Source of the DNA: Bacteroidales bacterium UBA2861
GTDB taxonomy: Bacteria; Bacteroidota; Bacteroidia; Bacteroidales; UBA932
Length of the DNA: 64,000 nucleotides
Direction of reading: 5' to 3'
Assembly (NCBI GenBank): GCA_002350615.1
Contig: DEFD01000039.1
Location: 6,806 to 70,805 of the forward strand
The notes beneath the pieces were generated by a model, which did no database searches, had not been told where the DNA came from, and saw only the letters and a program-made list of their open reading frames with translations. The position numbers were made by a program, and so were the translations under genes. The first letter of the stretch is position 1, and each line of letters begins with the position of its first letter. Below, in pieces: positions 33,937-41,214 of this stretch.

Positions 33937-35346
33937 CTATTGCTTGTATTCAAGTTCAATGTATGTAAAACGGAATGTCTTGGACGTGGTAGGCCTGATG
34001 CGGTATGAAGTGCCTGCCGCCGTACCGGACAAATAGAAGGATGTGAACACATTCCTGGAGAAAGTGATTGCTTCCCCGCCGGGAATGACGTTGCCGTTGG
34101 CATCGGAAATGACCGGCGAGGTATTGGCATTGTACTCGCGGAACGACACCCTCGTGAGTTTCCATCCTGCGATTGCAGGGAACTCGATATAGGTAACTTC
34201 ACCGCTGCCTATCTGCCATCCGGATGCCTCGTGGATCTGGCAATAGCCGTTCGCATAATAATTGAAGGTATAGCCACCCACATGCAGGACTCCTGCCCCC
34301 ACCTTGCCGGCGGCCTGTTCCTCGTCAAAGATCCAGCGCGGGGCCGTGAGATCCTGGTTACGGAATTCGAGTGCAATCACCGAACCCTTACACTGGCTCA
34401 TATTCACCCTGTACGGACTGCCTTCCTCAGGGGTAAAGACTATGGACACCGTCTTGGCGTTCTCCATATCCGAATTGGTGCCGCGGACAATTACACGGAA
34501 GTTTTCCATGTTGCCTTCGCCTTCGCTCACGGGGAGTTCAACTCCTGTTGCCGTCGTATGCTCTGCATCTATGGCCGCCGTCCACCTGCAATTGGAGATG
34601 ACGTTGAAACTGCGTTCGCTGTAAACAGCGCTGAACACGGCGGGATCCACCCAACGTTCGGACACGGCGGGCACTTCATGTTTCACGAAAGGAACCGCCT
34701 TCATCTGTTCGACGAAAATTTCGACGGGAGTGCAGCCTTCCGCCGAAATGACAACCGTCGCGGTTTTCCCTTCGCTCCTGTCGGTATGCGGTCCGACCAC
34801 GATCAGGAAGGTGGAGTCGCCTTCGCCTTCTTCTTCAGGAAGAATGATGTCAGCCGTGGATCCTGCCTCTACCGCCGCATGCCAGCTGGTATTGGTGAGA
34901 ATCTTCACGGACAGGGTATCGCCGATGTCAGGCACATCTACGAAACTGCGGGGCCCTTCAACCGACAGGCGGTAAACAATGGCCCTTTGCGTCACTACTA
35001 CCGAACGGGATCCATTCTCGCACACCACCTTGAAGCCTGCGCTCCTGTCTTTCTGCAGCATGTTGGCATCGAGCTTGATAACAATGGCGGATGTTTCCTC
35101 CGCACCGGAAAGATTGAGGTGTTCCGCTTTTACAAAAGAGAGCCAGCTTTCATTCCCGTCACGTACCACGGACCAGCTGCGGTTCGAAGTCACCTGGATG
35201 GTGTCCGTGACGGGATCGGCGCCGGTGTTGACAAAGCGCTTGCCGACGGCGAGACTCGGGTCGTCCTCTTTGTAAAAGCCCTCGGTCGTGCAGGCGCAAA
35301 GCATCGTGGCTACGGCCAGACAACAGTGGACAAAATGGTGATTCAT
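33937..35346 (-). CDS. BACON-domain lipoprotein, first gene of the nuclease operon
   Basis: A 469-residue lipoprotein (MLCAC, Cys19). BACON-type domains are marked by VTSNRSWSVVRDG, ILTNTSWHAAVEAG and VISNCRWTAAID. The C-terminal 150 residues are the same module found twice in the last gene of the operon: VIALEFRNQDL, GWQIGSGEVTYIEFPAIAGW, GTSYRIRPTTSKTFRF, LEYKQ. It is 11 bases before SusC-prime. Together with the 755-residue protein at the other end it brackets the system. Likely a surface ligand-binding protein; no enzyme motif seen. Confidence 0.8.
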   Translation of the reverse strand: MNHHFVHCCLAVATMLCACTTEGFYKEDDPSLAVGKRFVNTGADPVTDTIQVTSNRSWSVVRDGNESWLSFVKAEHLNLSGAEETSAIVIKLDANMLQKDRSAGFKVVCENGSRSVVVTQRAIVYRLSVEGPRSFVDVPDIGDTLSVKILTNTSWHAAVEAGSTADIILPEEEGEGDSTFLIVVGPHTDRSEGKTATVVISAEGCTPVEIFVEQMKAVPFVKHEVPAVSERWVDPAVFSAVYSERSFNVISNCRWTAAIDAEHTTATGVELPVSEGEGNMENFRVIVRGTNSDMENAKTVSIVFTPEEGSPYRVNMSQCKGSVIALEFRNQDLTAPRWIFDEEQAAGKVGAGVLHVGGYTFNYYANGYCQIHEASGWQIGSGEVTYIEFPAIAGWKLTRVSFREYNANTSPVISDANGNVIPGGEAITFSRNVFTSFYLSGTAAGTSYRIRPTTSKTFRFTYIELEYKQ

Positions 35347-35373
35347 TGGTTAATTGGTTACAATTATGCACAA

Positions 35374-35423
35374 CAAAAGTAACATCAATTAACAATGTTC
35401 ACCTAACAATATGTCCAAATATA
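35374..35423 (-). promoter_or_regulatory. Candidate promoter region for the nuclease operon
   Basis: Two TAnnTTTG matches on the minus strand in the 93-base space before the first BACON gene: TATATTTG (35423 down to 35416) and TACTTTTG (35381 down to 35374). The nearer one is 27 bases before the ATG. No -33 TTTG at ideal spacing was identified for either. Confidence 0.4.
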
Positions 35424-35439
35424 GAGTATTTTCGTCCAA

Positions 35440-36312
35440 CTACCGGAAATTTGCCATTTCCAGAACTTTCTCGGCATAACGCTGTCCAAGGAGTATCTGA
35501 CCGTCCCTGTTGAAGTGTGGATCGGTGGCGTCTTTGAGCATTCCGCAGCCCTCCGAAGAGATGCAGGAGCTGTTGGGAATATTGTCCGAAATGGTGCGGA
35601 TCATGTTGTTGAACTGGGGCGAAGTGGAACGCCACGTGGCGAGTTCTCCGGCGATGAAAGGCACATCAGGTGCCGACAGGTCGCTGCGCAGCGAAGCGAC
35701 CAGCGTCTTCAGGAGACCCATATACTGCGCGACGCGGGAACCGCTGTCGGCACAGCCCTGGTGCCAGAGAATGGCCTTGAGGGTTCCATATTTCATTGCC
35801 GCCTTCGTGCGGCGCACAGCTTCCGCATAATAGGTGGTACCGGGTGCCCATTCGGTAATCGAAGTGCCGCCCCGTGCATTGCACACTATGAGTATGGGCC
35901 TGTCGGGATGGGCCTGGTGTATTTTGAGAGAAAATGAATAACCGGGATTCATCTGCTGCATCGACAGGTCCTTGCGTATCGTCGAATACTGGTTGAACGG
36001 ATGAGTCGCAGGAACAGGCTTGTCGCCGGAATCGAGAAGGAACACTCCATCGGGGGTCTCGTTGAGGTCGGAAGCCAGAAGCGTACCGCGCCCTGCCATG
36101 TTCGACTGGCCTATCAAAAGGTAGATATCATATTTTTCCTGTTCCTCTCCATCCTGGTCATTTTGCCCCTCATCTCCCTTGGAGCCGGGAGTATTGCCGG
36201 TAACGGTAAGAATCTCCGTATATCCGGCGGCTTCACGCCTGTCTTTGTCGCACGCATGGGAAACTGTCGCCAGGGCGGCGGCACAGATGATCAAGGATAT
36301 CAATCTTTTCAT
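35440..36312 (-). CDS. SGNH/sialate O-acetylesterase-like esterase, lipoprotein
   Basis: Predicted secreted esterase of the SASA (sialate/carbohydrate O-acetylesterase) family, 290 residues from MKRLISLIIC; lipid Cys21 in VSHAC. The nucleophile serine is Ser70 in LLIGQSNMAG. Other family blocks are NARGGTSITEW, AILWHQGCADSG and, near the C-terminus, DPHFNRDGQ with the Asp-His of the triad. It removes acetyl groups from sugars in known members. It lies 93 bases upstream of the nuclease operon on the same strand, with promoter-like boxes between, so it may be read into the operon or stand alone. Its link to nucleic-acid use is unclear. Confidence 0.85.
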   Translation of the reverse strand: MKRLISLIICAAALATVSHACDKDRREAAGYTEILTVTGNTPGSKGDEGQNDQDGEEQEKYDIYLLIGQSNMAGRGTLLASDLNETPDGVFLLDSGDKPVPATHPFNQYSTIRKDLSMQQMNPGYSFSLKIHQAHPDRPILIVCNARGGTSITEWAPGTTYYAEAVRRTKAAMKYGTLKAILWHQGCADSGSRVAQYMGLLKTLVASLRSDLSAPDVPFIAGELATWRSTSPQFNNMIRTISDNIPNSSCISSEGCGMLKDATDPHFNRDGQILLGQRYAEKVLEMANFR

Positions 36313-36407
36313 TTTCGAAGCATTTTTTGCAAACATATCAATATTTTCGGAGTTTGGTCACAAAAAAATGTACAGAATGATTGCACAATTGTTTACAGAA
36401 ACTGGCT

Positions 36408-36441
36408 TTTGATGCGAATTCAAATTAAATGCTTATCTTTG
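36408..36441 (+). promoter_or_regulatory. Promoter of the histone-like gene
   Basis: TTTG at 36408-36411, 22 bases, then TATCTTTG at 36434-36441, 23 bases before the ATG. The -7 box is perfect; the spacing is a little long. Confidence 0.55.
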
Positions 36442-36464
36442 CGCAGAATTAATTCGCAAAAGAT

Positions 36465-36929
36465 ATGAATCTCAGAGACATCAAGAAAGACATTGACTAC
36501 GTTCTCAGTGCTTTCATCGAAGACTGCACAGTCTGCGTGGCAGTGAATCCCAAGAACAACGACGAGGCTATTTCCGAACTCATGGAGAAGGCCATCGACC
36601 TTTACAACGAGCTCCGCGACAAAGTGAACGGAAAGGCTGAAGGGTCCAAGAAAGCCTATTATAACGCCCTCCGCAAGGAAGTCCTCGAAAGGACAGACGC
36701 CCTCTACAGCGAACTCAGCGAGGTTGTAGCCAAAGGCAAGACCGCAGAGGCTCCTGCAAAGAAGGCTCCCGCAAAGAAAGCAGCTCCCAAGGCAGAAGCT
36801 CCCGCAGAAGAGGCTCCCGCCAAGAAGCCCGCTGCGAAGAAGGCTCCTGCAAAGAAAGCAGAGGCAGCCAAGGAACCTGCGGCGAAGAAGCCCGCAGCAA
36901 AGAAGGCTCCCGCAAAGAAAGCGGAGTAA
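36465..36929 (+). CDS. Histone H1-like protein with lysine/alanine/proline-rich tail
   Basis: A 154-residue DNA-binding-type protein in two parts. Residues 1-92 form a mixed-charge helical domain (MNLRDIKKDIDYVLSAF ... ALYSELSEVVAKGK) that I do not recognise as HU. Residues 93-154 are a low-complexity tail built from PAKKA, PAAKK and APKAE units, like the tail of eukaryotic histone H1 or chlamydial Hc1. Such tails bind DNA or RNA backbone non-specifically. It has its own promoter and terminator and is monocistronic. A nucleoid-compacting or RNA-associated role is likely, but the N-terminal domain leaves the exact function open. Confidence 0.75.
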   Translation: MNLRDIKKDIDYVLSAFIEDCTVCVAVNPKNNDEAISELMEKAIDLYNELRDKVNGKAEGSKKAYYNALRKEVLERTDALYSELSEVVAKGKTAEAPAKKAPAKKAAPKAEAPAEEAPAKKPAAKKAPAKKAEAAKEPAAKKPAAKKAPAKKAE

Positions 36930-36954
36930 TTCAAGGCTGAAATATTCTAACGTA

Positions 36955-36982
36955 TGAGGTCTCCCCTTTCGAGGAGACCTCA
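36955..36982 (+). terminator. Terminator of the histone-like gene
   Basis: TGAGGTCTCC-CCTTTCGA-GGAGACCTCA: a perfect ten-pair stem 26 bases after the stop, followed by CGCATTTTGT. The GGTCTCC arm sequence recurs in the repeat array that begins 56 bases further on. Confidence 0.8.
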
Positions 36983-37037
36983 CGCATTTTGTCTATTCCG
37001 CACTATGGCGCGCCGCTGATTCTGGCGGCTTCTGTCG

Positions 37038-37119
37038 GGGAGACCTGCCGTTTTATGGAGCGTCTCCCCAATTTCCGGCCATTTTTAAGGGAGACCTTCC
37101 AATTGATGGAGGGTCTCCC
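37038..37119. repeat. Two-unit palindromic array with 51-bp period
   Basis: Two 31-base palindromic units, 37038-37068 and 37089-37119, each GGGAGACC...GTCTCCC, start exactly 51 bases apart. Their loops differ. The stem sequence resembles the neighbouring terminator. The gene-free space 36930-37270 consists of that terminator, this array and the 67-bp repeats; nothing else is recognised there. Confidence 0.8.
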
Positions 37120-37133
37120 CAATAAGACTTTCG

Positions 37134-37295
37134 CGGCTATTCGCCCCGGGTGGAACCCGCGGGGTTCGGGGTGTCCCCGAGACAAGGCCGCGCTTCGTAG
37201 CGGCTATTCGCCATGGGTGAAACCCGCGGGGTTCGGGGTGTCCCCGAGACAAGGCCGCGGTTAGTAGCGGCTATTCGCCACGAATAGCCGCTACT
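37134..37295. repeat. 67-bp tandem repeats ending in a palindrome that contains the pgk stop
   Basis: CGGCTATTCGCC occurs at 37134, 37201 and 37268, 67 bases apart. The first two copies are followed by a near-identical GC-rich core (ACCCGCGGGGTTCGGGGTGT then CCCCGAGACAAGGCCGCG). The third copy is part of a perfect 15-base inverted repeat, 37263-37277 with 37281-37295 and a three-base loop, made of the last pgk codons and its stop TAG. The repeats therefore carry an inverted copy of the pgk 3' end. Confidence 0.85.
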
Positions 37296-38527
37296 CCAGG
37301 AAGTTCCTTCCCCTCGATTGCCTCGAGCATGGCGCCGCCGCCGGTGGAAACATAGCTCACCTTATCGGCGAAGCCCATCTGGGTAACCGCTGCAACGGAA
37401 TCGCCGCCGCCTACGAGAGTGTATGCGCCTGCCGCGGTGGCATCGGCCAGATCCTGGGCAATCTGAAGGGTTCCCTTGGCGAAAGCGGGCATTTCGAAAA
37501 CGCCCACAGGGCCGTTCCAGAGGATGGTCTTGCTGTTGAGGATGATTTCCCTCCAGCGTTTGAGGCTTTCTTCGCCGGCATCCATGCCTTCCCATCCGTC
37601 GGGAATTTCATGCGAAGGGACCACCTGCACGTTGGCATCGTTGCTGAAAGCATCGGCCACGCGGGTCTGCACGGAAAGGGAAAGGTTGACGCCGAGTTCG
37701 GCCGCCTTCTTCTTGATTTCCAGTGCCTGGGGGATGAGTTCATCTTCGTGGAGGGAATTTCCTATCTTGCCGCCCTCGGCCTTGATGAAGGTATATCCCA
37801 TACCGCCGCCGATGATGAGGTTGTCAACCTTGCCTACGAGATTCTCGAGCACGGCGAGTTTGCTGCTCACCTTGCTTCCGCCGATGATTGCGGTGAAGGG
37901 GCGCTTGGCGTTCTTGAGAACGTTGTCGATAGCGTTGATTTCGCCTTCCATCAGGTAGCCGAACATCTTGTCGTTCGGGAAGTAGGAAGCGATGAGAGCG
38001 GTGGATGCATGTGCACGGTGTGCGGTTCCGAATGCATCGTTGATATAGCAGTCCGCATAGGATGCGAGTTTTGCGGTAAAGGCCTTCTGGCTTTCCTTGA
38101 CGGCCTTCTTGGCTGCAGCTTTTTCTTCGTCGGTAGCATCTTCAGCAAGTCCGCGGGGTTTTCCTTCTTCCTCGGCGTAGAAACGGAGGTTTTCAAGGAG
38201 AAGGGCTTCGCCAGGTTTGAGGGCCGCGGCCTGTGCATCTGCCTTCTGGCAATCTTCCGCGAACTGTACGGGAACTCCGAGGCACTCGCTCACATGGGCC
38301 ACGATGTGCTTGAGGGAGAATTTATCCTCAACCTTCTTGGGACGTCCGAGATGGGACATGATGATGAGGGACCCTCCTTCCGCGAGAACTTTCTTGAGAG
38401 TGGGCATAGCCCTGCGGATACGGGTGTCGTCGGTAATTTCGAAGTTTTCATTGAGAGGGACGTTGAAGTCCACACGAACTATGGCTTTTTTGCCACGGAA
38501 ATCGTAAGAATCAATGTGCTGCTGCAT
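37271..38527 (-). CDS. pgk: Phosphoglycerate kinase
   Basis: Glycolytic enzyme that makes ATP from 1,3-bisphosphoglycerate. The start MQQHIDSYDF gives 418 residues, normal for the family; the open frame extends further up but without family sequence. Hallmarks: VRVDFNVPLN near the N-terminus, SHLGRPKK, the hinge and nucleotide-site segments GGSKVSSKL and NGPVGVFEM, and GGGDSVAAV close to the C-terminus. It is monocistronic, with its own -7 box, divergent from the band-7 gene. Its last codons and stop lie inside the palindrome at 37263-37295. Confidence 0.97.
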   Translation of the reverse strand: MQQHIDSYDFRGKKAIVRVDFNVPLNENFEITDDTRIRRAMPTLKKVLAEGGSLIIMSHLGRPKKVEDKFSLKHIVAHVSECLGVPVQFAEDCQKADAQAAALKPGEALLLENLRFYAEEEGKPRGLAEDATDEEKAAAKKAVKESQKAFTAKLASYADCYINDAFGTAHRAHASTALIASYFPNDKMFGYLMEGEINAIDNVLKNAKRPFTAIIGGSKVSSKLAVLENLVGKVDNLIIGGGMGYTFIKAEGGKIGNSLHEDELIPQALEIKKKAAELGVNLSLSVQTRVADAFSNDANVQVVPSHEIPDGWEGMDAGEESLKRWREIILNSKTILWNGPVGVFEMPAFAKGTLQIAQDLADATAAGAYTLVGGGDSVAAVTQMGFADKVSYVSTGGGAMLEAIEGKELPGVAAIRGE

Positions 38528-38558
38528 AGTATTTTTATATGTAAGATTTTTCCGGACG

Positions 38559-38566
38559 CAAAGATA
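38559..38566 (-). promoter_or_regulatory. -7 box of pgk
   Basis: TATCTTTG on the minus strand, a perfect TAnnTTTG, 31 bases before the pgk ATG. The sequence before it is A+T-rich; no exact TTTG stands at -33. Confidence 0.55.
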
Positions 38567-38588
38567 GCAATTTATTGCTAAAAGCGGC

Positions 38589-38618
38589 TTTGTGGAAAAA
38601 GCTATATTGTTATCTTTG
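38589..38618 (+). promoter_or_regulatory. Promoter of the band-7 lipoprotein gene
   Basis: TTTG at 38589-38592, 18 bases, TATCTTTG at 38611-38618, 21 bases before the ATG. This is a textbook Bacteroidales promoter, divergent from the pgk promoter. Confidence 0.75.
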
Positions 38619-38639
38619 CAACAAAACAGACATAACGTT

Positions 38640-39458
38640 ATGAAAAGAATCTTCATCGCGGCGCTTGCAGCGCTTTCACTTGTCTCCTGCTCCATCGTGG
38701 ACAGCAGTGAGGTTGGCATTAAGTTCAAGAAATTCTCACTCACCGACCAGGGGCAGCTCAAGGCCGTTCCCGTGACCGGCTGGACCTTCTACAATCCTTT
38801 CACCACTAGCGTTTACACATACCCCGTGTTCGTGCAGCGAGTAGATTATCCGGCATTTTCGGTGACTACGAAGGACGCCGCGGTGTTCTCCATGGACCCG
38901 GTTCTCGCATACCAGATACAAAGGGATAAGGCTGTGGACATCTTTGCCAAGTACAGGAAGTCCCTGCATGTGATAGAGGGCGGATACATGCGCACCTGCA
39001 TCTACGATGCCTACAGAATCGTGGCCAACACCTACACTTCGGACGAGCTGATGGCCAACCGCGGCGAGTTCGAGGACAAGGTGCGCGAGATGCTCAGCAA
39101 CAATCTCGGCAAGGAAGGTTTCAATGTAGAGGAATTCACCTCCCAGATTGTGCCTCCGGCATCCCTCTCCGCTGCAATTGAAGCTAAAAACCAGGCCATC
39201 CAGAACGCGCTCAAGGCATCCAACCAGGTAGCTGAGGCCGAGGCCAACGCCAAGATAGCGATAGCCAAGGCAAAGGGTGAAGCGGAAGCGATGCGCATCA
39301 AGGCCGATGCGGAAGCCTACTACAACAAGACAATCTCCGCTTCACTCAGCGATCTCATTGTAAAGGAAGATTTTATAGAGAAGTGGGACGGCAAACTCCC
39401 CACGGTGCAGGGCGGCAACGGCTCTATGCTGATGGACATGTCCAAACTGTTCAAGTAG
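38640..39458 (+). CDS. SPFH/band-7 domain lipoprotein (prohibitin-like)
   Basis: A 272-residue membrane-linked protein. The start MKRIFIAALA follows a strong promoter and gives a lipoprotein signal (LVSC, Cys17). The SPFH domain covers about 25-190 (DSSEVGIKFKKFSL, VTTKDAAVFSMDPVLAYQI, ISDEL-like region TYTSDELMANRGEFEDKV). A long helix rich in Ala/Glu/Lys follows (AEAEANAKIAIAKAKGEAEA), as in prohibitin and HflK/C, which form large ring assemblies. Here the anchor is a lipid rather than a membrane helix. Likely role: membrane organisation or protease control. No operon partner; the peroxidase follows after 53 bases. Confidence 0.85.
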   Translation: MKRIFIAALAALSLVSCSIVDSSEVGIKFKKFSLTDQGQLKAVPVTGWTFYNPFTTSVYTYPVFVQRVDYPAFSVTTKDAAVFSMDPVLAYQIQRDKAVDIFAKYRKSLHVIEGGYMRTCIYDAYRIVANTYTSDELMANRGEFEDKVREMLSNNLGKEGFNVEEFTSQIVPPASLSAAIEAKNQAIQNALKASNQVAEAEANAKIAIAKAKGEAEAMRIKADAEAYYNKTISASLSDLIVKEDFIEKWDGKLPTVQGGNGSMLMDMSKLFK

Positions 39459-39511
39459 GTCGCGCGGATTAACTGCCGTCCCGGCTCATCGGCCCGGCAA
39501 AGTGATTAAAC

Positions 39512-40057
39512 ATGACAAGCATTTATGATTTCAACACCACTTCCGGCAAAGGCGCCGAAGTGAAGTTTGCCGACTACAAAGGCAAGGTGCTGCTAATTGC
39601 CAACACGGCCAGCAAATGCGGATTCACGCCCCAATACGACGGGCTCGAGGCACTCTGGCAGAAGTACAAGGACAAGGGGCTCGTGGTGATAGGATTCCCC
39701 TGCGACCAGTTCGGTCAACAGGAGCCGGGCGACAACGCCCAGATAGAGGAGTTCTGCCGCCTCAACCACGGCGTCAGCTTCCCTCTCATGGCAAAGAGCG
39801 ATGTAAACGGCCCGGACGCAAACCCGATTTTCAAATGGCTATATTCCCAGAAACCGTTTGAAGGATTCGGCGAAGGAGAGACCGCGGCATTCATGGACAA
39901 GATGCTCTCATCCAAGGACCCGGAATACGCCGCGAATCCGGATATCAAATGGAACTTCACCAAGTTCCTCGTAGGACGCGACGGCCAGGTGGTGGCGAGA
40001 TATGAGCCCACAGTGGCCCCGGAGGCCATCGAAGAAGCCATAAAGGCCCTGCTGTAA
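39512..40057 (+). CDS. Glutathione peroxidase family protein
   Basis: Thiol peroxidase of the GPx family, 181 residues, probably cytoplasmic and using thioredoxin rather than glutathione, as most bacterial members do. The peroxidatic cysteine is Cys36 in NTASKCGFTPQY; a second cysteine stands in GFPCDQFGQQEPG, and the WNFTKFLVGRDG block supplies the Trp and Asn of the active site. No signal peptide. It follows the band-7 gene on the same strand and ends in a strong hairpin. Confidence 0.95.
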   Translation: MTSIYDFNTTSGKGAEVKFADYKGKVLLIANTASKCGFTPQYDGLEALWQKYKDKGLVVIGFPCDQFGQQEPGDNAQIEEFCRLNHGVSFPLMAKSDVNGPDANPIFKWLYSQKPFEGFGEGETAAFMDKMLSSKDPEYAANPDIKWNFTKFLVGRDGQVVARYEPTVAPEAIEEAIKALL

Positions 40058-40071
40058 AGGGCGTATTCCTA

Positions 40072-40118
40072 CAAAAATGCGGGTCCGCAGGGAGATGTCC
40101 CGGTGGATCCGCATTTTG
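40072..40118 (+). terminator. Terminator after the peroxidase gene
   Basis: AAAATGCGG at 40074-40082 pairs with CCGCATTTT at 40109-40117, with further inner pairing of TCC with GGA. The arm ends in TTTTG. It is the only rho-independent signal between the peroxidase and the convergent flavin reductase gene. Confidence 0.8.
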
Positions 40119-40183
40119 TATGACGGCGGCTGTTTCAGTGCGCGGCCTGGATTCCAGTCCGGGGCCGGCCAATTCAGTCACGC

Positions 40184-40747
40184 CTATTTCAAGGCAAGGC
40201 CGGCCTTGAAGGCGTCGCCCACAGTCTCGCCAAGGGCGATATACTTGTTGTTGAAGGGGTCGAAGGTGATTGGCTGAAGTTTCTTGACGTCAACGTTTCC
40301 GTCTGCGTCCAGGATGGATTCATCTGCGCTGACATTCACTATTTCACCTTTCAGGATACCGCTCTCTTCATCGTAGGAGATGAGTTTGCACTCGAGTGCG
40401 AGGGGGAGTTCCGCGATGATGGGGGCGTCCACGAAAGCGGATTTCTCCACATGCCAACCCGCCTTGGCCACCTTGTCCGGCTCCTTGTTGCCGGAAACCA
40501 CTCCCACATAGTCGCAGGCGACAAGCTGAGGTGCGGTTCCCATGCTGACGGTGAAAGCGCCGCGTTTGCGGAGATCTTTCACGGTCTTGTGGCCTTTGGA
40601 CAGGTCCATGGTGATTTCCTTGTAGTCGGAGATACCTCCCCAGGCCGCGTTCATTGCGGAAGGTACGTCGTTATCTCCATAAGCGGCGATTATCAGAACA
40701 GGTTGCGGATAGCAATAGGGCTTGGCCCCGAAATTCTTTCTTGACAT
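40184..40747 (-). CDS. Flavin reductase-like FMN-binding protein
   Basis: A 187-residue protein of the flavin reductase/FMN-binding split-barrel family. Visible features: PQPVLIIAAYG, the block AMNAAWGGISDYKEITMDLS where the flavin phosphate is held, HKTVKDLRKRGAFTVSM, and GVVSGNKEPDKVAKAGW. Members of this group reduce flavin with NAD(P)H or simply store FMN; many Bacteroidales genomes hold several uncharacterised copies. Monocistronic, with its own -7 box; upstream of it lies the repeat-rich space 40748-41214. Confidence 0.88.
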   Translation of the reverse strand: MSRKNFGAKPYCYPQPVLIIAAYGDNDVPSAMNAAWGGISDYKEITMDLSKGHKTVKDLRKRGAFTVSMGTAPQLVACDYVGVVSGNKEPDKVAKAGWHVEKSAFVDAPIIAELPLALECKLISYDEESGILKGEIVNVSADESILDADGNVDVKKLQPITFDPFNNKYIALGETVGDAFKAGLALK

Positions 40748-40768
40748 GGTTCAATGTATTTGGTCAAG

Positions 40769-40776
40769 CAAATTTA
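40769..40776 (-). promoter_or_regulatory. -7 box of the flavin reductase-family gene
   Basis: TAAATTTG on the minus strand matches TAnnTTTG and lies 21 bases before the ATG. Confidence 0.45.
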
Positions 40777-40844
40777 ATCATTTTCCAGGACTTTGTCCGG
40801 ACTCGCGAATGCCAGCCGGCAGAAGGGTCGGGACAAGAGTGTGT

Positions 40845-40950
40845 TTAGCGGGCAGATTTCTGAAGGGGGCAAGCACGAAAACGGCCCGATTCGCGCTTAC
40901 CCATCTAAAATCCGAAGGGCCAAGCACAAACAAAGGAGGCTGTATCCCTT
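40845..40950. repeat. Dispersed ~107-bp repeat, copy A
   Basis: Begins TTAGCGGGCAGATTTCTGAA and ends TGTATCCCTT. It is nearly identical to 43530-43637 in the same orientation, with a handful of substitutions and small gaps. Inside, AAGCACGAA and TTCGCGCTT can pair. The copies bracket the AT-rich patch with the HEPN and BspA-like genes. Confidence 0.9.
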
Positions 40951-40964
40951 GGAAACTGCCTCCC

Positions 40965-41144
40965 GTGTGTAAAAACGGCCTTTTTGCACACAAACTCCTC
41001 CGAAAACCTCCGCCCGTGTGAGAATTCGGCCACTTCTCACACAAAGTCCCGGAAATACGACACTCCGTGTGAGAAACAGGCGTTTTTGCACACGGAATGC
41101 GGTATTTCAGCTGTTCGGTGTGAGAATCGGGCGTTTTTTCACAC
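40965..41144. repeat. Four-unit palindromic array with exact 51-bp period
   Basis: Units of 27 bases at 40965, 41016, 41067 and 41118, each GTGTG...CACAC with an A-rich left half and a T-rich right half, separated by 24 unrelated bases. The units have diverged from each other but the 51-bp step is exact. In one forward frame the array would encode 17-residue repeats of the type PCxxxAFxHT. With copy A this accounts for most of the 467-base gene-free space; the remainder shows nothing recognisable. Confidence 0.85.
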
Positions 41145-41214
41145 GGAACGTTCGAAAGTGGTCTTGAATTGTATTATAGAGAGCTGCAATTGGCAACTAT
41201 ACCGATAAAACTTT

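Noticed and set aside
36989..37264. A protein gene of about 91 codons downstream of the histone-like gene
   Set aside because: It is made entirely of palindromic and 67-bp repeat DNA, with no promoter or start signal; its repeat peptide follows from DNA periodicity.
40965..41144. CRISPR array
   Set aside because: The 27-base units are palindromic but not identical, only four are present, and no cas gene is nearby.
40984..41208. A repeat-peptide gene across the 51-bp array
   Set aside because: The frame starts at TTG inside a palindrome and lacks promoter and family features. It is kept only as a possible reading in the array finding.
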